Shown here: piece by piece, positions 46,156-56,734 of the stretch | Numbering within the stretch: the stretch's first letter is position 1 | How the letters are laid out: each line of letters starts with the position of its first letter | NCBI GenBank assembly: GCA_008000375.1 | Contig: SMOI01000024.1 | Coordinates: 145,582-209,581, forward strand | From: Poteriospumella lacustris | Taxonomy: Eukaryota > Sar > Chrysophyceae > Chromulinales > Dinobryaceae | DNA length: 64,000 bases | Direction: 5' to 3' | Position numbers and translations under genes: made by a program | Notes under the pieces: generated by a model | What the model was told of the DNA's origin: nothing | The model's database searches: none | What the model saw: the letters and a program-made list of their open reading frames with translations, nothing else

Positions 46156-46539
46156 GGTAACACAATGCTCGTCTCTTAGCTCCCCTCTCTCCATGTTTTA
46201 TAGCTTCTACCATCTGTAATTTTATTTCTATCACGCTTTGCGCTTCATTCATCTCCTCATTGAGTCGCTCTCCTCGATCGGCATTCTGTGGTGTCCGGTC
46301 ATTCACAGTGTGTTCGAGAAGTGTTCGGAATATTTGCCGAAGATATCATAATTTCGCGTTGTGCTCTTCCGCCTCGCATTTCATGATGACTACTGAGTTA
46401 ACATTGTTGAAGTGGACCATATCAAAGTTGAATAGAAATAAATTAGATTATACAATATTGGGGAGGCTATAAAACATGAGGGGTGACCAAAAAGAAGAGA
46501 AAGCTAGTAGACTCGTGCATTGAAACAACAAGAGACCGT
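46133..46539. other. Spacer between the inverted NDUFS8 copies
   Basis: About 400 bp of AT-rich sequence between two convergent stop codons. It holds both polyadenylation regions and, if transcribed through, would be the loop of a long hairpin. No gene is seen. Confidence 0.5.
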
Positions 46540-47253
46540 TTATCGGTACAAGTGGTTGGCGACCAAGTTGCGAGCAACCGCAACTTCCCACTTGTCACCG
46601 TTGGCCAAGAGCTTCTCCTTGTCGTAGAGAAGCTCTTCGTGAGTCTCCGTAGAGAACTCGAAGTTCGGGCCCTCCACAATGGCATCGACAGGACAGGCCT
46701 CCTGGCAGAAACCGCAGTAAATGCACTTGGTCATGTCAATATCGTAGCGGGTCGTACGACGAGTGCCGTCATCGCGCAACTCAGCCTCAATGGTGATGGC
46801 CTGTAGAAGAAACAATCACAAAGACGAGATTAGGTCACACGATGAAGCGTGAGAGCGACGATGCAAGGCCAGAGCGAGTAAACGTACATTGGCAGGGCAG
46901 ATGGCTTCACAAAGCTTGCATGCAATGCAGCGCTCTTCACCCGAAGGATATCTGCGAAGCAAGTGCTCTCCACGGAAGCGCGGAGAAATGGGTCCTTTCT
47001 CGAAAGGGTAGTTGATGGTGACCTTAGGCTTCATCGAGACCTCAAACGTGAGCCAGATGGCACGGAAAATCTCCGTCATGAAGAAAACCTCGGCTGTGCG
47101 ATCGGCAATGACCGACAAGGGAGTGGACTTCGGCTTGTCCTCAGTCAGTTGCTTGTCCGGGAAGTACGCCAATCCACGGACTGCCGTTCGGCCGGCAAGC
47201 GTCTGGCTTGCACGGCGCGCAGGAAGAGATCTCAAGGTTGATCGGATCATACT
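46517..47253. repeat. Right arm of the 0.7-kb inverted repeat
   Basis: Reverse complement of 45419-46155; see that entry. The sole coding difference is T versus C in a Gly codon near base 47190 (partner base near 45481). Confidence 0.95.
46540..47250 (-). CDS. NDUFS8: NDUFS8 (complex I TYKY/23-kDa subunit), copy 2, 2 exons
   Basis: Exons 46888-47250 and 46540-46800 encode exactly the same 207-residue protein as copy 1, with the same 87-bp intron sequence. Both copies are intact, and each has its own, unrelated upstream sequence, so they may be regulated differently. Upstream is a 280-bp divergent promoter region shared with the GST gene at 47533. Perfect intron identity points to very recent duplication or ongoing gene conversion. 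Confidence 0.97.
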
Positions 47254-47532
47254 TGAGCAACTGCAAGGCTCTTGGAAGTGTCAATCAGATGATACATTCA
47301 GCCATGTCATGATCAGAATCGTTCATCATCGTTGGCGGGCGACCGAAGCGGCAGAGCAGAAAACGAAACCTTGTGTGTCACAGAGCAGCGTGAGACACCG
47401 CGAGGCATGGACATGACGATGACGACGATAACGTCGTCATCATCATCGCGTCGCCATATTCCTAAGTGGACGATCTTGATCTTTTTTGTAACATAATTTC
47501 AGAATCAAACCAATTATCATTGTCATACAAAC

Positions 47533-48327
47533 ATGGCCTCGAATAAAGCACCTCTCACGATCGTCATCGCTAACAAGCGGTATTCATCATGGTCGATGAG
47601 ACCTTGGCTGGCTCTTCGAGTTGCAGCTGGTAGAAATGGATTCGAGGAGATTCTGTGCAACTTGAATCAAAAGCAAGAAACTCCTTTGCAAAATACGACC
47701 GGAACCCAAACCATTCATCCGTTTTCTGAGGTTTCCAAGTACTCACCGACTCGAAAAGTTCCTGTCCTCATCGATCGGCGCTTTGCTACTTCGGAAAACG
47801 ACGAGATTCACGTTTGGGAGTCGATCGCAATCTTAATTCACATTGCCGACACTTTCCCGGAGGCTAACTTGTTCCCCAAAGACGTTGCCGACAAGGCCTT
47901 GTGTTTGTCGATTGTCTCGGAAATGCATGCAGGTTTTATGGCGCTTCGACAAAACCTCGGCGTACACACGGTCGGCAAGGGAAGAAGACACGGAGTGGAG
48001 GCTTTGCAAAAGCCTGAAGTCCGTTCCGATATTCGTCGTATCGGTGAAATGTGGACATATTTGAGAAGTCGAGCCTTGGCGAAAGATCCTGAGGCGGGAC
48101 CGTTCCTGTTCGGTCACTTCACCATCGCCGACGCCATGTATGCTCCGGTTTCATTCCGTTTCACTGTCTATGATGACGAGAGTCTATCCTCTCTCGACGA
48201 TTATCCTCTTGCGAAGCAGTATGTTCGAGACATTCAAGCAACTGAGGTTGTACAAGAGTGGGTGGAAGCCGCGAAAACGGAACCTGAGGAAACGTTTTTG
48301 GATCATTATGAAAAGTTGATCGATTAA
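47533..48327 (+). CDS. Glutathione S-transferase family protein (bacterial-like)
   Basis: A single exon of 264 residues. The thioredoxin-like N-domain begins LTIVIANKRYSSWSMRPWLA, where SSWSMRPW is the usual GSH-site Ser region of a bacterial-type GST group. KVPVLIDRR is the cis-Pro strand, EIHVWESIAILIHI the following helix (usual Glu-Ser). The C-terminal helical domain has GPFLFGHFTIADAMYAPV, the N-capping box. It probably conjugates or reduces small molecules with glutathione in the cytosol. No introns, and similarity to proteobacterial-type GSTs, make bacterial ancestry possible but unproven. Confidence 0.88.
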   Translation: MASNKAPLTIVIANKRYSSWSMRPWLALRVAAGRNGFEEILCNLNQKQETPLQNTTGTQTIHPFSEVSKYSPTRKVPVLIDRRFATSENDEIHVWESIAILIHIADTFPEANLFPKDVADKALCLSIVSEMHAGFMALRQNLGVHTVGKGRRHGVEALQKPEVRSDIRRIGEMWTYLRSRALAKDPEAGPFLFGHFTIADAMYAPVSFRFTVYDDESLSSLDDYPLAKQYVRDIQATEVVQEWVEAAKTEPEETFLDHYEKLID

Positions 48328-48355
48328 CAACGTGAACTGTTTCTACGATGATGGC

Positions 48356-49294
48356 TTAGCAGATAATGCAAGCAGCATCAGGGTTGTATTCCACAGAAAT
48401 AAGCTCTTCATTGCTTTCAGCGACCATAACGATTTGCGCCTTGAAGTGTTGATAGTTCTTGTTGATACCGGGGAAGATCCACGACACGACGAACCATGGG
48501 ATCTTCTGCAAGATCTTCTCTTGCACCAAGGATTCGGCGCACCATCGCGAATCCAATTCAGTATTGTGAGGAAAGCCTTCAAATTCTACGCCCATAGCGT
48601 CAAGCATGGACATAAGAAACAACTTGCCATTAGGAAGAGATTTCGTGAATTTGTGCAAATCTGCATTGCACTGGACCCACTGCTCTTGACCTTTCTCGGC
48701 GATAACCTTGGGCCAGAAACGCTCCTCTTCGGCCAGATGATCGTTCATTAAACTGTACATTCCGGCATACTCGGAGCGAATCGACGACAACTTCTCATCG
48801 ATAGCTTCAGTTGAAGCCTTTGTGTCGACGCAAGAAACCAAATCCGTGACCAAGATTTGCAAGCGATTGAGTGACTCGACCAAACGCTTGTGAGGCTCGT
48901 CATTGACATGGTCGGGGATGTCTACACCCAGCTTCTTATAGTATGGGATGATGATAACCTCTTCCGAATCATGATGTTCCTGAACGATGGGAATCCAGAA
49001 CTTCCCCAACCAATGTGCAAGGTGCTTCGCTTTCCAGGGGTGCTCATGCAAATTAACCTTGTCCAAAGCCAACTTTCCTCTTTCCATCTCGCGACGCAAA
49101 GGTTCATGAGGAAATAGAAAGCTTTCCGAGTCAAACGAATAAACTCCGGACTCGCTGACTGGAACAGCCGAAGAAGTGAGCTTAATGGGTAAGGAAGAAT
49201 TCACAGTCGCCATTTTCGTTGGGATACAAAACTTGAAGATAAGATATGCAAGTGACACAGGAAAGACTAACCAAAACAAAAGACTCGCGGCCAT
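48356..49294 (-). CDS. Hemerythrin-like (HHE) protein with N-terminal membrane helix and CaaX-like end
   Basis: One exon of 312 residues. The N-terminus (AASLLFWLVFPVSLAYLIF) is one transmembrane helix. Residues about 75-220 have the HHE four-helix pattern: HEHPWKAKHLAHWLG, IVQEHHDSEEVIIIP, then PHKRLVESLNRL and MNDHLAEEERFWPK, supplying His and Glu ligands for a di-iron site that could bind O2, NO or peroxide. The last four residues are CIIC, a CaaX-like prenylation signal; combined with the N-terminal helix this suggests firm membrane attachment. It is convergent with the GST, the stop codons being 28 bp apart. Confidence 0.8.
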   Translation of the reverse strand: MAASLLFWLVFPVSLAYLIFKFCIPTKMATVNSSLPIKLTSSAVPVSESGVYSFDSESFLFPHEPLRREMERGKLALDKVNLHEHPWKAKHLAHWLGKFWIPIVQEHHDSEEVIIIPYYKKLGVDIPDHVNDEPHKRLVESLNRLQILVTDLVSCVDTKASTEAIDEKLSSIRSEYAGMYSLMNDHLAEEERFWPKVIAEKGQEQWVQCNADLHKFTKSLPNGKLFLMSMLDAMGVEFEGFPHNTELDSRWCAESLVQEKILQKIPWFVVSWIFPGINKNYQHFKAQIVMVAESNEELISVEYNPDAACIIC

Positions 49295-49444
49295 TTGGTT
49301 TCAATCGTCACTCTTCATTGTGAATAAACGTGCACGTCCAGACTTCTCTCTTCACTTCCATCATCATGGTTCAGCTTTCTTCTCGTGCAGATGCAGATAA
49401 TTGTCTTTGCATTTATATAGCACTTGTTCGTACACTCTACAAGT

Positions 49445-49516
49445 TCTCCGATAGTATAGTGGTCAGTATACCCGCCTGTCACGCGGGAGATCTGGGTTCA
49501 ATTCCCAGTCGGAGAG
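49445..49516 (+). tRNA. tRNA-Asp (anticodon GUC)
   Basis: 72 bases. The acceptor stem TCTCCGA pairs with TCGGAGA; the D stem GTAT pairs with GTAT-side bases 49466-49469; the anticodon stem CCCGC/GCGGG encloses the loop CTGTCAC with anticodon GTC at 49478-49480; the T arm has GGTTCAATTCC. No intron. Position 38 of the loop is C (49482), the base that DNMT2 methylates in tRNA-Asp of other species. The discriminator is G. CCA is not encoded. Confidence 0.97.
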
Positions 49517-49530
49517 AACTTTTTTGTTGT
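49517..49530 (+). terminator. RNA polymerase III terminator of tRNA-Asp
   Basis: A run of six T (49521-49526) starts a few bases after the tRNA end, the normal Pol III stop signal. Confidence 0.85.
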
Positions 49531-49655
49531 TTTAGTGGGTCGTGGCACCAAATATTTCGTGAGTAGGAATAGTGCACATTTTTCTCACTTTGAGGCTTTA
49601 GAGGGTTTAGAAATCATATTTTCCCTGTGTCAAGAGTGCTCTATTTCTCGGTATA

Positions 49656-50768
49656 ATGGCAGCGCAAGTCCTTCAACAGAAAAAGAATGAGAAAGCTTTT
49701 TCGTTTGGCGAAATCAATCCATTCGATCCGAAAGTGAACATCATCGTGTTGAATGGCGATATTCTCCCAACTGTTTCTTCTGTTCAAGTTCCTGGACTGC
49801 GGCCGCGACGAAAAATCGCTTCCCTTCCGGGAAGATTTGTCACTCTTCCTATCCCCGACAAGTTGGAAGGAGACTTCCTTCCCCCCGACGATATGAACCC
49901 AGGAACTATTGTTGCTGCGATCCCTTTGGATGAGTCTGGAGCTGGTCATTTGAGCAAAAACCGAATTTCTCCTCGTGTCACCGGACTTTCTCCTAAATCT
50001 AGCAATTACTCTCTTCTTCGACCAACGACGCCGGGACGAAAATTGGGGTCGCCGCACAATGCGGGCAGTCCGGGAGGGAAGAAGACGTCTCCACAAGCGG
50101 GAAGTGATGGAAATCACGAAGAAAAGGCATTTGATTTCTCGCATGTGGCGGACGACGATGCTGCTAAAACGGAAGCTGCCGAAAATAAAGCTTTGTTGGG
50201 AACAACATCAACGCCTGGCTCCATGTACAACAAGTTCAATTTACAGATTACCACCGAGGCCAACGCAGTGACAGCGGAAGACAATGTCAACAACGAACAT
50301 ATTGCTTCGCAACCTGCTCCACCAGTGCAGTTATCGTTAGAGGACAATGTCAACGAAAAAATCGAATATTTGGAAGACGTGTGCAACGCGATGTTCCACC
50401 TGTACGCGTGGGCCAACATGACCGACAGTGAGCGCAAATCAGCACAAGACAAGCCCACCATCACATACGAAGAGACGGTGACGAAGATACGAGATCTGGT
50501 CAACTGGACAGATTTTGCGAGCAAAAAGAAATTTCAATCAACCGCTTCACAAGAGAAGGACGTCATTCGCCCCTTGTACATGAAATTGCTCACATTGCTC
50601 ATGGTCCATGCGTCGATTGCAACGGGATGTGATATGAACGATGTTATGCACTGGCATGGGCATCACGTTGGGTATCGTGTTGGCAAGTACATTTGGACCT
50701 TGGCAGAGTTGCAAGGTGCGGTAGATGACTCATTTGGGGCTGGAAGTCCATCTGCGAATGCGGTGTAA
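49656..50768 (+). CDS. Conserved-looking protein of unknown function
   Basis: A single exon of 370 residues. I do not recognise it. The N-terminal part contains an ordered-looking stretch, FSFGEINPFDPKVNIIVLNG, then PGLRPRRKIASLPGRFVTLP. The middle (about 95-240) is Ser/Pro/Asn-rich and probably disordered, with SPR, SPK, TPG and SPH sites that suit proline-directed kinases. The C-terminal 120 residues are helical: EDNVNEKIEYLEDVCNAMFH, then KIRDLVNWTDFASKK, DVIRPLYMKLLTLLM and a His-rich MHWHGHHVGYRVG. No signal peptide or membrane helix. No neighbour suggests a role. Confidence 0.65.
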   Translation: MAAQVLQQKKNEKAFSFGEINPFDPKVNIIVLNGDILPTVSSVQVPGLRPRRKIASLPGRFVTLPIPDKLEGDFLPPDDMNPGTIVAAIPLDESGAGHLSKNRISPRVTGLSPKSSNYSLLRPTTPGRKLGSPHNAGSPGGKKTSPQAGSDGNHEEKAFDFSHVADDDAAKTEAAENKALLGTTSTPGSMYNKFNLQITTEANAVTAEDNVNNEHIASQPAPPVQLSLEDNVNEKIEYLEDVCNAMFHLYAWANMTDSERKSAQDKPTITYEETVTKIRDLVNWTDFASKKKFQSTASQEKDVIRPLYMKLLTLLMVHASIATGCDMNDVMHWHGHHVGYRVGKYIWTLAELQGAVDDSFGAGSPSANAV

Positions 50769-50992
50769 ACTTTCCACTGCCACATGTCTCCGTCCATCGC
50801 TCTCCGTCATCCTTCGGTTTGCAAATTGTCTAACTGTTTGTCCTGGTATAGTAGTATCCTTATTCACGCCAACCTCTACCGCATTATAGTTTCTTCTTCG
50901 TTCTTTTCTTTGTGTATTGTGCGTCGTGTAATGACAAGATACGGGTAATTCATTTATACAATGGTAGCTGCCACCACAGTGATGGAAACACT

Positions 50993-52314
50993 TTACGACG
51001 AGTACTCCTTGATGACGTTGCCGCCAATCACCAAATGCTGGATTTCCGAGGTGCCCTCGTAGATCTCCGTGATGCGCGCGTCACGGTAAAAGCGCTCGGC
51101 AGGCATATCATTCACGTAGCCCATACCGCCCAAGACCTGAATCGCCTGATGGGCGCAGAAGGTAGCGGCCTCAGAAGCGAACAACTTCGCTTGCGCAGCA
51201 TCCTTCGTGAAGGGCTTGCCGGCATCCTTCAACATGGCAGCCTTCCAGATCAACAACCGAGAGGCATCGATCTTCATGGACATCTTGGCCAACTTCTCCT
51301 GGATAGCGTACAAGGAGGCAATAGGCTTGTTGAAAGACTTGCGTTCTTGAGCGTACTTGGCAGCAACATCCAGCGAGGCCTGAGCAATACCCAACGCCTG
51401 ACCGGCAACACCGATTCGTCCACCGTCAAGAGTGTTCATGGCAATCTTGAAACCATGGCCTGGGGCACCCAACAGTTGGTTCTTAGGGACCACAGCATCT
51501 TCGAAGGTGACAGTGGCGGTAGACGAGCCGCGGATACCCAACTTGTCCTCCTTCTTGCCGACAGACACACCAGGCGCCTTCATGTCAACGATGAACGCAG
51601 AGATGCCCTTGTGCTTCAAAGACTTGTCAGTAGTGGCGAAGACCACCGCGTACGAGGCCTCATGAGCGTTGGTAATCCAAGCCTTGGCACCATTCAACAA
51701 GAAATGGTCACCCTTGTCAGTAGCAGTGGTGGAGGCGGCACCAGCGTCGCTACCATTTCCAGGCTCAGACAACATGAAGCAGCCGATTTGCTGACCAGAG
51801 GCACTACAAACAGGTAGATAATGCATAAGAGATCGTTCATTATTGCAAGATTGAAGGGGGTACAGTGACAAACAACGTACATAGGCTTCAAGAACTTCTC
51901 CTTCTGCTCGTCGTTACCGAACTTCTCGACAGGGGCGCAGTAAAGGGAGTTGTTGGCGCTCATGATGACACCAGTGGATGCACAAGCGCGGCTGATCTCC
52001 TCCATGGCGATGGCGTAAGACATGGCATCCAAGTCAGCACCACCCCACTCACCAGGCACTTGGATGCCCATCATGCCCAGTTCACCCAACTTGCGAACCT
52101 GCTCGGCAGGGAAGAAGTGCTCTCGGTCAATCTTAGCAGCAATAGGCATCAACTCAGTCTCGGCGAAGTTGCGGCAAGTCTGTCCAATCATGACATGCTC
52201 TTCCTTCAACAAGGGCCAGTCCAAGTACGTGCGCTGAGCACCGGCCTTGGAAGCCACAGCAGCCGAACGGGCGGAGTTGACCAAAGTCTTCGAACGTTGA
52301 GCCAAAGCAAGCAT
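50993..52314 (-). CDS. ACADS: Short-chain acyl-CoA dehydrogenase (mitochondrial), 2 exons
   Basis: Exons 51881-52314 and 50993-51803 (intron 77 bp) give 414 residues, the usual length of SCAD. The start [20 protein letters not shown] is a mitochondrial presequence; the upstream in-frame codon at 52473 is GTG. Blocks seen: [35 protein letters not shown] (substrate/FAD site), [45 protein letters not shown] and [16 protein letters not shown] with the catalytic Glu. It performs the first, FAD-linked step of short-chain fatty-acid beta-oxidation and passes electrons to ETF. A closely related branched-chain acyl-CoA dehydrogenase is the alternative. Confidence 0.92.
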
Positions 52315-52659
52315 ATTTACTGAATGATTCACAACTGGATGTGTGTCCACGAGTTGAATTGTGACATCGACATCCACGGTAGTTTGAAGAGAGAGCTTCC
52401 ACCACGGTGGATCGCTCCTCTCGCCAACACAGCATTCTTTTTCGCCCGCTGCACGGCCCGCATCCACATTCACCGGTTACTTTAGCGGCGAACGGCTCGC
52501 AGAGAGGGGGCAGGGGCAGCGGTTTCTAACCGTTTTAATTTTGGTTGTTTTTCAGTTGTTTTTCATGTTCCTTTTCGATGGTTTGTTCCTATCGGCCGAA
52601 CGGTGATTGCTCTCTCACCCTTTCCTTTCAACCAACCCCTGTCATATGTGAAAATAGCC

Positions 52660-55600
52660 ATGGAGGATTCTATGGATTTTGGTGATTGGAGTGCCATCGT
52701 GCCTCCAACGGATATGGAGAGTATCAAAGTACTCGTTCGTGTTCGTCCGGTCGATTCTTCCATCGACACATGCGTTAATATTCAATCGCAACAAGCCCTT
52801 CTCATCGAGGATCTCGAAGAAAAGAAATCTTTTTCTTGCCATTACGATGCAGTCTTAGGGCCCACCGCAACACAGGCAGACGTCTATGAAATCGTCAAGG
52901 AATATACAAACTCGGTGTTGCAAGGTGTCAATTGTACGATTTTCGCCTATGGGCAGACCGGAAGTGGAAAGGTACTTGGCCCATCATCTTGAAATGACTC
53001 CATTTTCCTGCCATATTCATTTTTCGTCATCATTTCGGTAGACGCACTCTATGTACGGGCCGCCCAATTACATCGATGCCAATGGCCGCGAAACAGAAGA
53101 TTTAGGCATCATCCCTCGAGCGATTCATCACATCTTTGAACTGTCAAAAAATCCAGAAATAATCGACTTCCAAGTCCACGTCTCTTTTGTCCAGATTTAC
53201 AATGAATATCTCTTTGATATGTTGCGGTAAGTTGTCGTTCGGGCAAATGAGACGTCGTCTTGATGTACTCACGTTGGTGTTCGTTTGTCGCACAGAGACG
53301 GGACAATGCACGCGCCGTTGAGCATACGAGGCGATGGCAAAGAGATATACGTACAGGGATTATCCGAATACAACGTAAAACGCGTTGGGGATACTTTGCA
53401 ACTGTTGAAACTGGCGGAGAAGAATCGAGCGGTCCGCGAAACACATATGAATCAAGCATCGTCTCGAAGTCATTCCATCTTCACTATCAACGTGGAGTAC
53501 AAGAAAGTAGACTTGCAAGACGGTGGTGGCGAAGTGTCCTACAAGGCTAAATTCAATCTCGTCGATTTGGCTGGTTCTGAGAAATGGGATACCAATCGAT
53601 CGATGGGGGCCGCGCATATCGCTGAAATGACCAAAATCAACTTGTCTTTGCATTCATTGGGCAAATGCATCGCCGCGTTGGCAAAGGCTTCTCGACGTCG
53701 CAATAAAGAGCAATCATTTGATCGATCCAGTGCTCAAGGCGATGACAATAGTTCGTTGGGCAAAAGCGTCCAAAACGGGCTCAACACGACGTCTTCATCG
53801 AACAACGTGTCAGCGACCAACAAATACTACGGCAATATCCACGTCCCATACAGAGAATCAAAGTTGACACGCTTGCTGGAAGATTCTCTCGGTGGCAATT
53901 CGAAAACGATCATGATCGCCACCATTTCTCCCGCACGGTTCAACTGCAACGAGACGATTTCCACTCTAAAGTTCGCCGATCGCGCAAAACAAGTCATGAT
54001 TCAAGCAACAATCAACGAGTTTCGGCCAGTAGATCATGCGGTTGTCAAGCGATTACAGCAAGAGAACGAGCTCTTGAAGGTATTGGTGCGAAAGCTGTAT
54101 GAAGAAAGCGGCTTCTCCGGCTCTCTGCGTCAAGTTATCGCCTCGCCCACCTTCGAATCGCTCGGTCTCGTGCAACAATTGCCACCCGCTATAATGAATG
54201 GCATCGCGTCGCCTGGACCAGCGGCTTCATTAACACAGCGACGGCAGCAACAAGATATCTCCACGTCCATGTCTCAGTTTCCTGCTTCACAGACCTCTCC
54301 GTCGTTGCCCAACTCACCCGCCAAGAAGGCAGCACAATCTAGTCAGTCTCTTGCCTCCAATGGCGTGGACGCGGCGAATCAAGAATCACGTCTGGAGTAC
54401 ATTCTTTCACTCGAACGAGCTCTGAACAAGGAGCAAGTGCACGCCCAACATTTGTCCAAGAAGAATGAGACGCTCATCAAAGAACTGGAGGCGATGAAAC
54501 TGATGAATATGCAGTTGGCCTGCCCGCCATCGGGAGCCGCTTCGATGCTTGGTGGAAACGTGGGAGCGTCCACCGGTGCGAATCATGGCCAAATGGCGGA
54601 ATGGTGCGCGACGGTGATGCAAATCCCCGAAACGGTTGTCGGCGATTTGAACACCAGTGTCATGGACATGGTCCGTCACAACGAAGAGCTGGTGGCCCAT
54701 ACCGATCAGTTGCAAAAGGTGATGCAGAAGTTCTTCAAATTCCAAATTGAAGAAGACGAAATGAAACGAGACGTCTTGGCCGTGTTCGAAGTGATCAAGC
54801 GGTTGAAGGGCTATGTGGGAGCGCAACGAGTGAACGAACACTTCCAGGCACTGCAGTCGTTGCAAGAGACGTTGGAACGACTGAAAGCCGAAGTCTCGCA
54901 GCATCAGCAGGGACACGGCCATAAGCCTGGTGGGGCCGCTGCCTGGTCCGGCGTACAGCTCCAGCCGCTGTCACAGCCGTCGGCACCGCTGCACCAGCAG
55001 CACCATTACCAGCAGCAACACCAGCAGCAACACCAATATGCCCACTCATCGATGCCCGCTTCATTCGCCGCACCCCAACCTTCCATGAATCGTCCGCCGT
55101 CATCTTCTCACAACAACGTTTGGAGTCCTCCGATTGATTCCCGGTCAACGTCGGCGTCGAACACTTCCAGTCGGGTCTCCTCCGCAGCCCAGTTCTCTGC
55201 GCCGCCTCCAGCGAAGCACCAGCCGATGTTCAGTCACCAAGATTTCGATTTCTACGACGAACAGAGCGGCGCCTTTGCCGGTCCAAGCGGCGGAATGGTG
55301 CAGCAACAACAGCAGTACCACAATCATCACCACCAACAGCAACACCAGCACATGGCCTCACAGAGCCAGCGTCATCGCCAGTTGGCACCGTTGTCGGACT
55401 CGATGCAGGCGCAACAACCCCCACACTGGTCGCCGAACAACAGTCAGCAAGACAGTGGCGGTGGTGGGATTTCATTCCGCGTGCGCCAGGGACCCGGTGC
55501 TGCCAACAAACCTCAACCGTCGTACCAACTGCCTGCCAGTATGCTCACCAACAACCAACGGCGCCATGGTGGCAGCAGTGAATCGGTCGGTTCCGCCGAG

Positions 55601-55930
55601 ACCATGTTGGGCGGCCTGGCGATCTTGGAGAGCGAAGAGGAGATCATGGCACGCGAATACAAAGAAGCCAAAGCCCGGCAGAAGAAGAAAGACAAGTTGG
55701 CGCAATGGATGAAGGAGAAGGAGGAACGTGCCAAGGCCGAACAGCGCCAACAAGACGAAGAGCGCAAGGCCATGCTCGACGCGGAGCGTGAGAGAGAAGC
55801 CAAACGCAAAGAATACGTCCAGAAACAAAAAGCCAAGCTGAACAATTACCACGACAAAGTGAAGCAAGAATCGGAGAAGATTCAGGAGCTGATCAATTTG
55901 GGCATCGATCCGAAGTCGTTGAACCTGTAG
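52660..55930 (+). CDS. Kinesin with N-terminal motor, coiled coil and Gln-rich tail, 3 exons
   Basis: Exons 52660-52971, 53042-53226 and 53296-55930 (introns 70 and 69 bp) give 1043 residues. The motor starts IKVLVRVRPVDSS; the P-loop FAYGQTGSGK|T is split by intron 1 between Lys and Thr. Switch I is NQASSRSHSIF, switch II DLAGSEKWD, and the later motor block is VPYRESKLTRLLEDSLGGNS. An Asn/Ser-rich insert of about 50 residues (about 53695-53830) interrupts the motor after KINLSLHSLGKCIAALAKAS. Coiled-coil segments follow (about 54390-54510, 54690-54900), then a Gln/His-rich tract and a charged C-terminal helix. Plus-end-directed motor by motor position; the subfamily is uncertain (an orphan or protist-specific class). 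Confidence 0.95.
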
Positions 55931-56497
55931 ACCCACCGACGTGTGTCGATATGAGTGTGCGTGTGTGCGTGTGCGTCAGGCGACGCAGGTAGAGCAATAG
56001 AACTCCGTTGAACAAAATTGTTACTGTAAATACTCTCTGTTCGTAGCCAAAGTTCCTTGTTTCCTGCCATCGCAACAAAACAATGGCCCCGAACCAGGAC
56101 AGCAGTCTACTCCATCCGGTACCCAGAGCGGTACCCAGAGCGTGCGACAGGGTCTCGAAGGTCCAGACAACAACTTGAAGGGAAAACTGTCGTAGTAATG
56201 GTGATGCTCTTGTATTTACATGTACTGGCGAGCGTTATCTCATCTAACTACTGCAAACATACTAGACGATACACCGCACGAAGTGACGGGGCTGGCTCGC
56301 CCTCCTGGCCGGCCCCGCTGTCCCACAGAATACTGATCTCCGTCCGTTCCACTACTTTGATTGACTTGCTGCATGCGACATGATGCTACAAGCTGGCTGA
56401 GTTGAACAACAAGCACGGAAGCATGAGGGAAGAGATGGGTGGTCAATGGTCGCGGCCTTCGCATTGACGATGGAGGTCGCCGCTCGGACTGACGGAT
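55931..56497. other. Convergent intergenic region
   Basis: Contains a GTGT-rich tract at about 55955-55980 and a direct repeat CGGTACCCAGAG twice at about 56118-56142. No gene is seen. Confidence 0.4.
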
Positions 56498-56734
56498 TCA
56501 ATCGTAGTACTTGTTCTTAATGTGGCGGTATTTGTGCAGCTGATTGATAGCGACAAGCTCTCGGGCGTGGTATCGTCCTTTGGCGATGGCCCTTTTCAAT
56601 TCGACGTCGTCTGTGATGTGCCGATTCTCGAAGAAGGCCTTCTTCACTTGCTTGCGGACGGCTTCCAAACCGGCAGGATAGTCTCTGCCAGCAAAGAGGA
56701 ATCGCTTGTACAAATCTCGAACCAACGGATGCAT
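56498..56734 (-). CDS. ETFRF1: LYR-motif protein, ETFRF1 (LYRM5)-like
   Basis: A complete 78-residue protein. The LYR motif appears as LYKRFL after MHPLVRD, followed by GRDYPAGLEAVRKQVKKAF, then ENRHITDDVELKRAIAKGRY and a C-terminal INQLHKYRHIKNKYYD. The spacing and the YPAG and KYR signatures match ETFRF1/LYRM5, a mitochondrial protein that displaces FAD from electron-transfer flavoprotein and so damps electron flow from acyl-CoA dehydrogenases. Interesting next to the SCAD gene 4 kb away. Other small LYR proteins are less likely. Confidence 0.8.
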   Translation of the reverse strand: MHPLVRDLYKRFLFAGRDYPAGLEAVRKQVKKAFFENRHITDDVELKRAIAKGRYHARELVAINQLHKYRHIKNKYYD

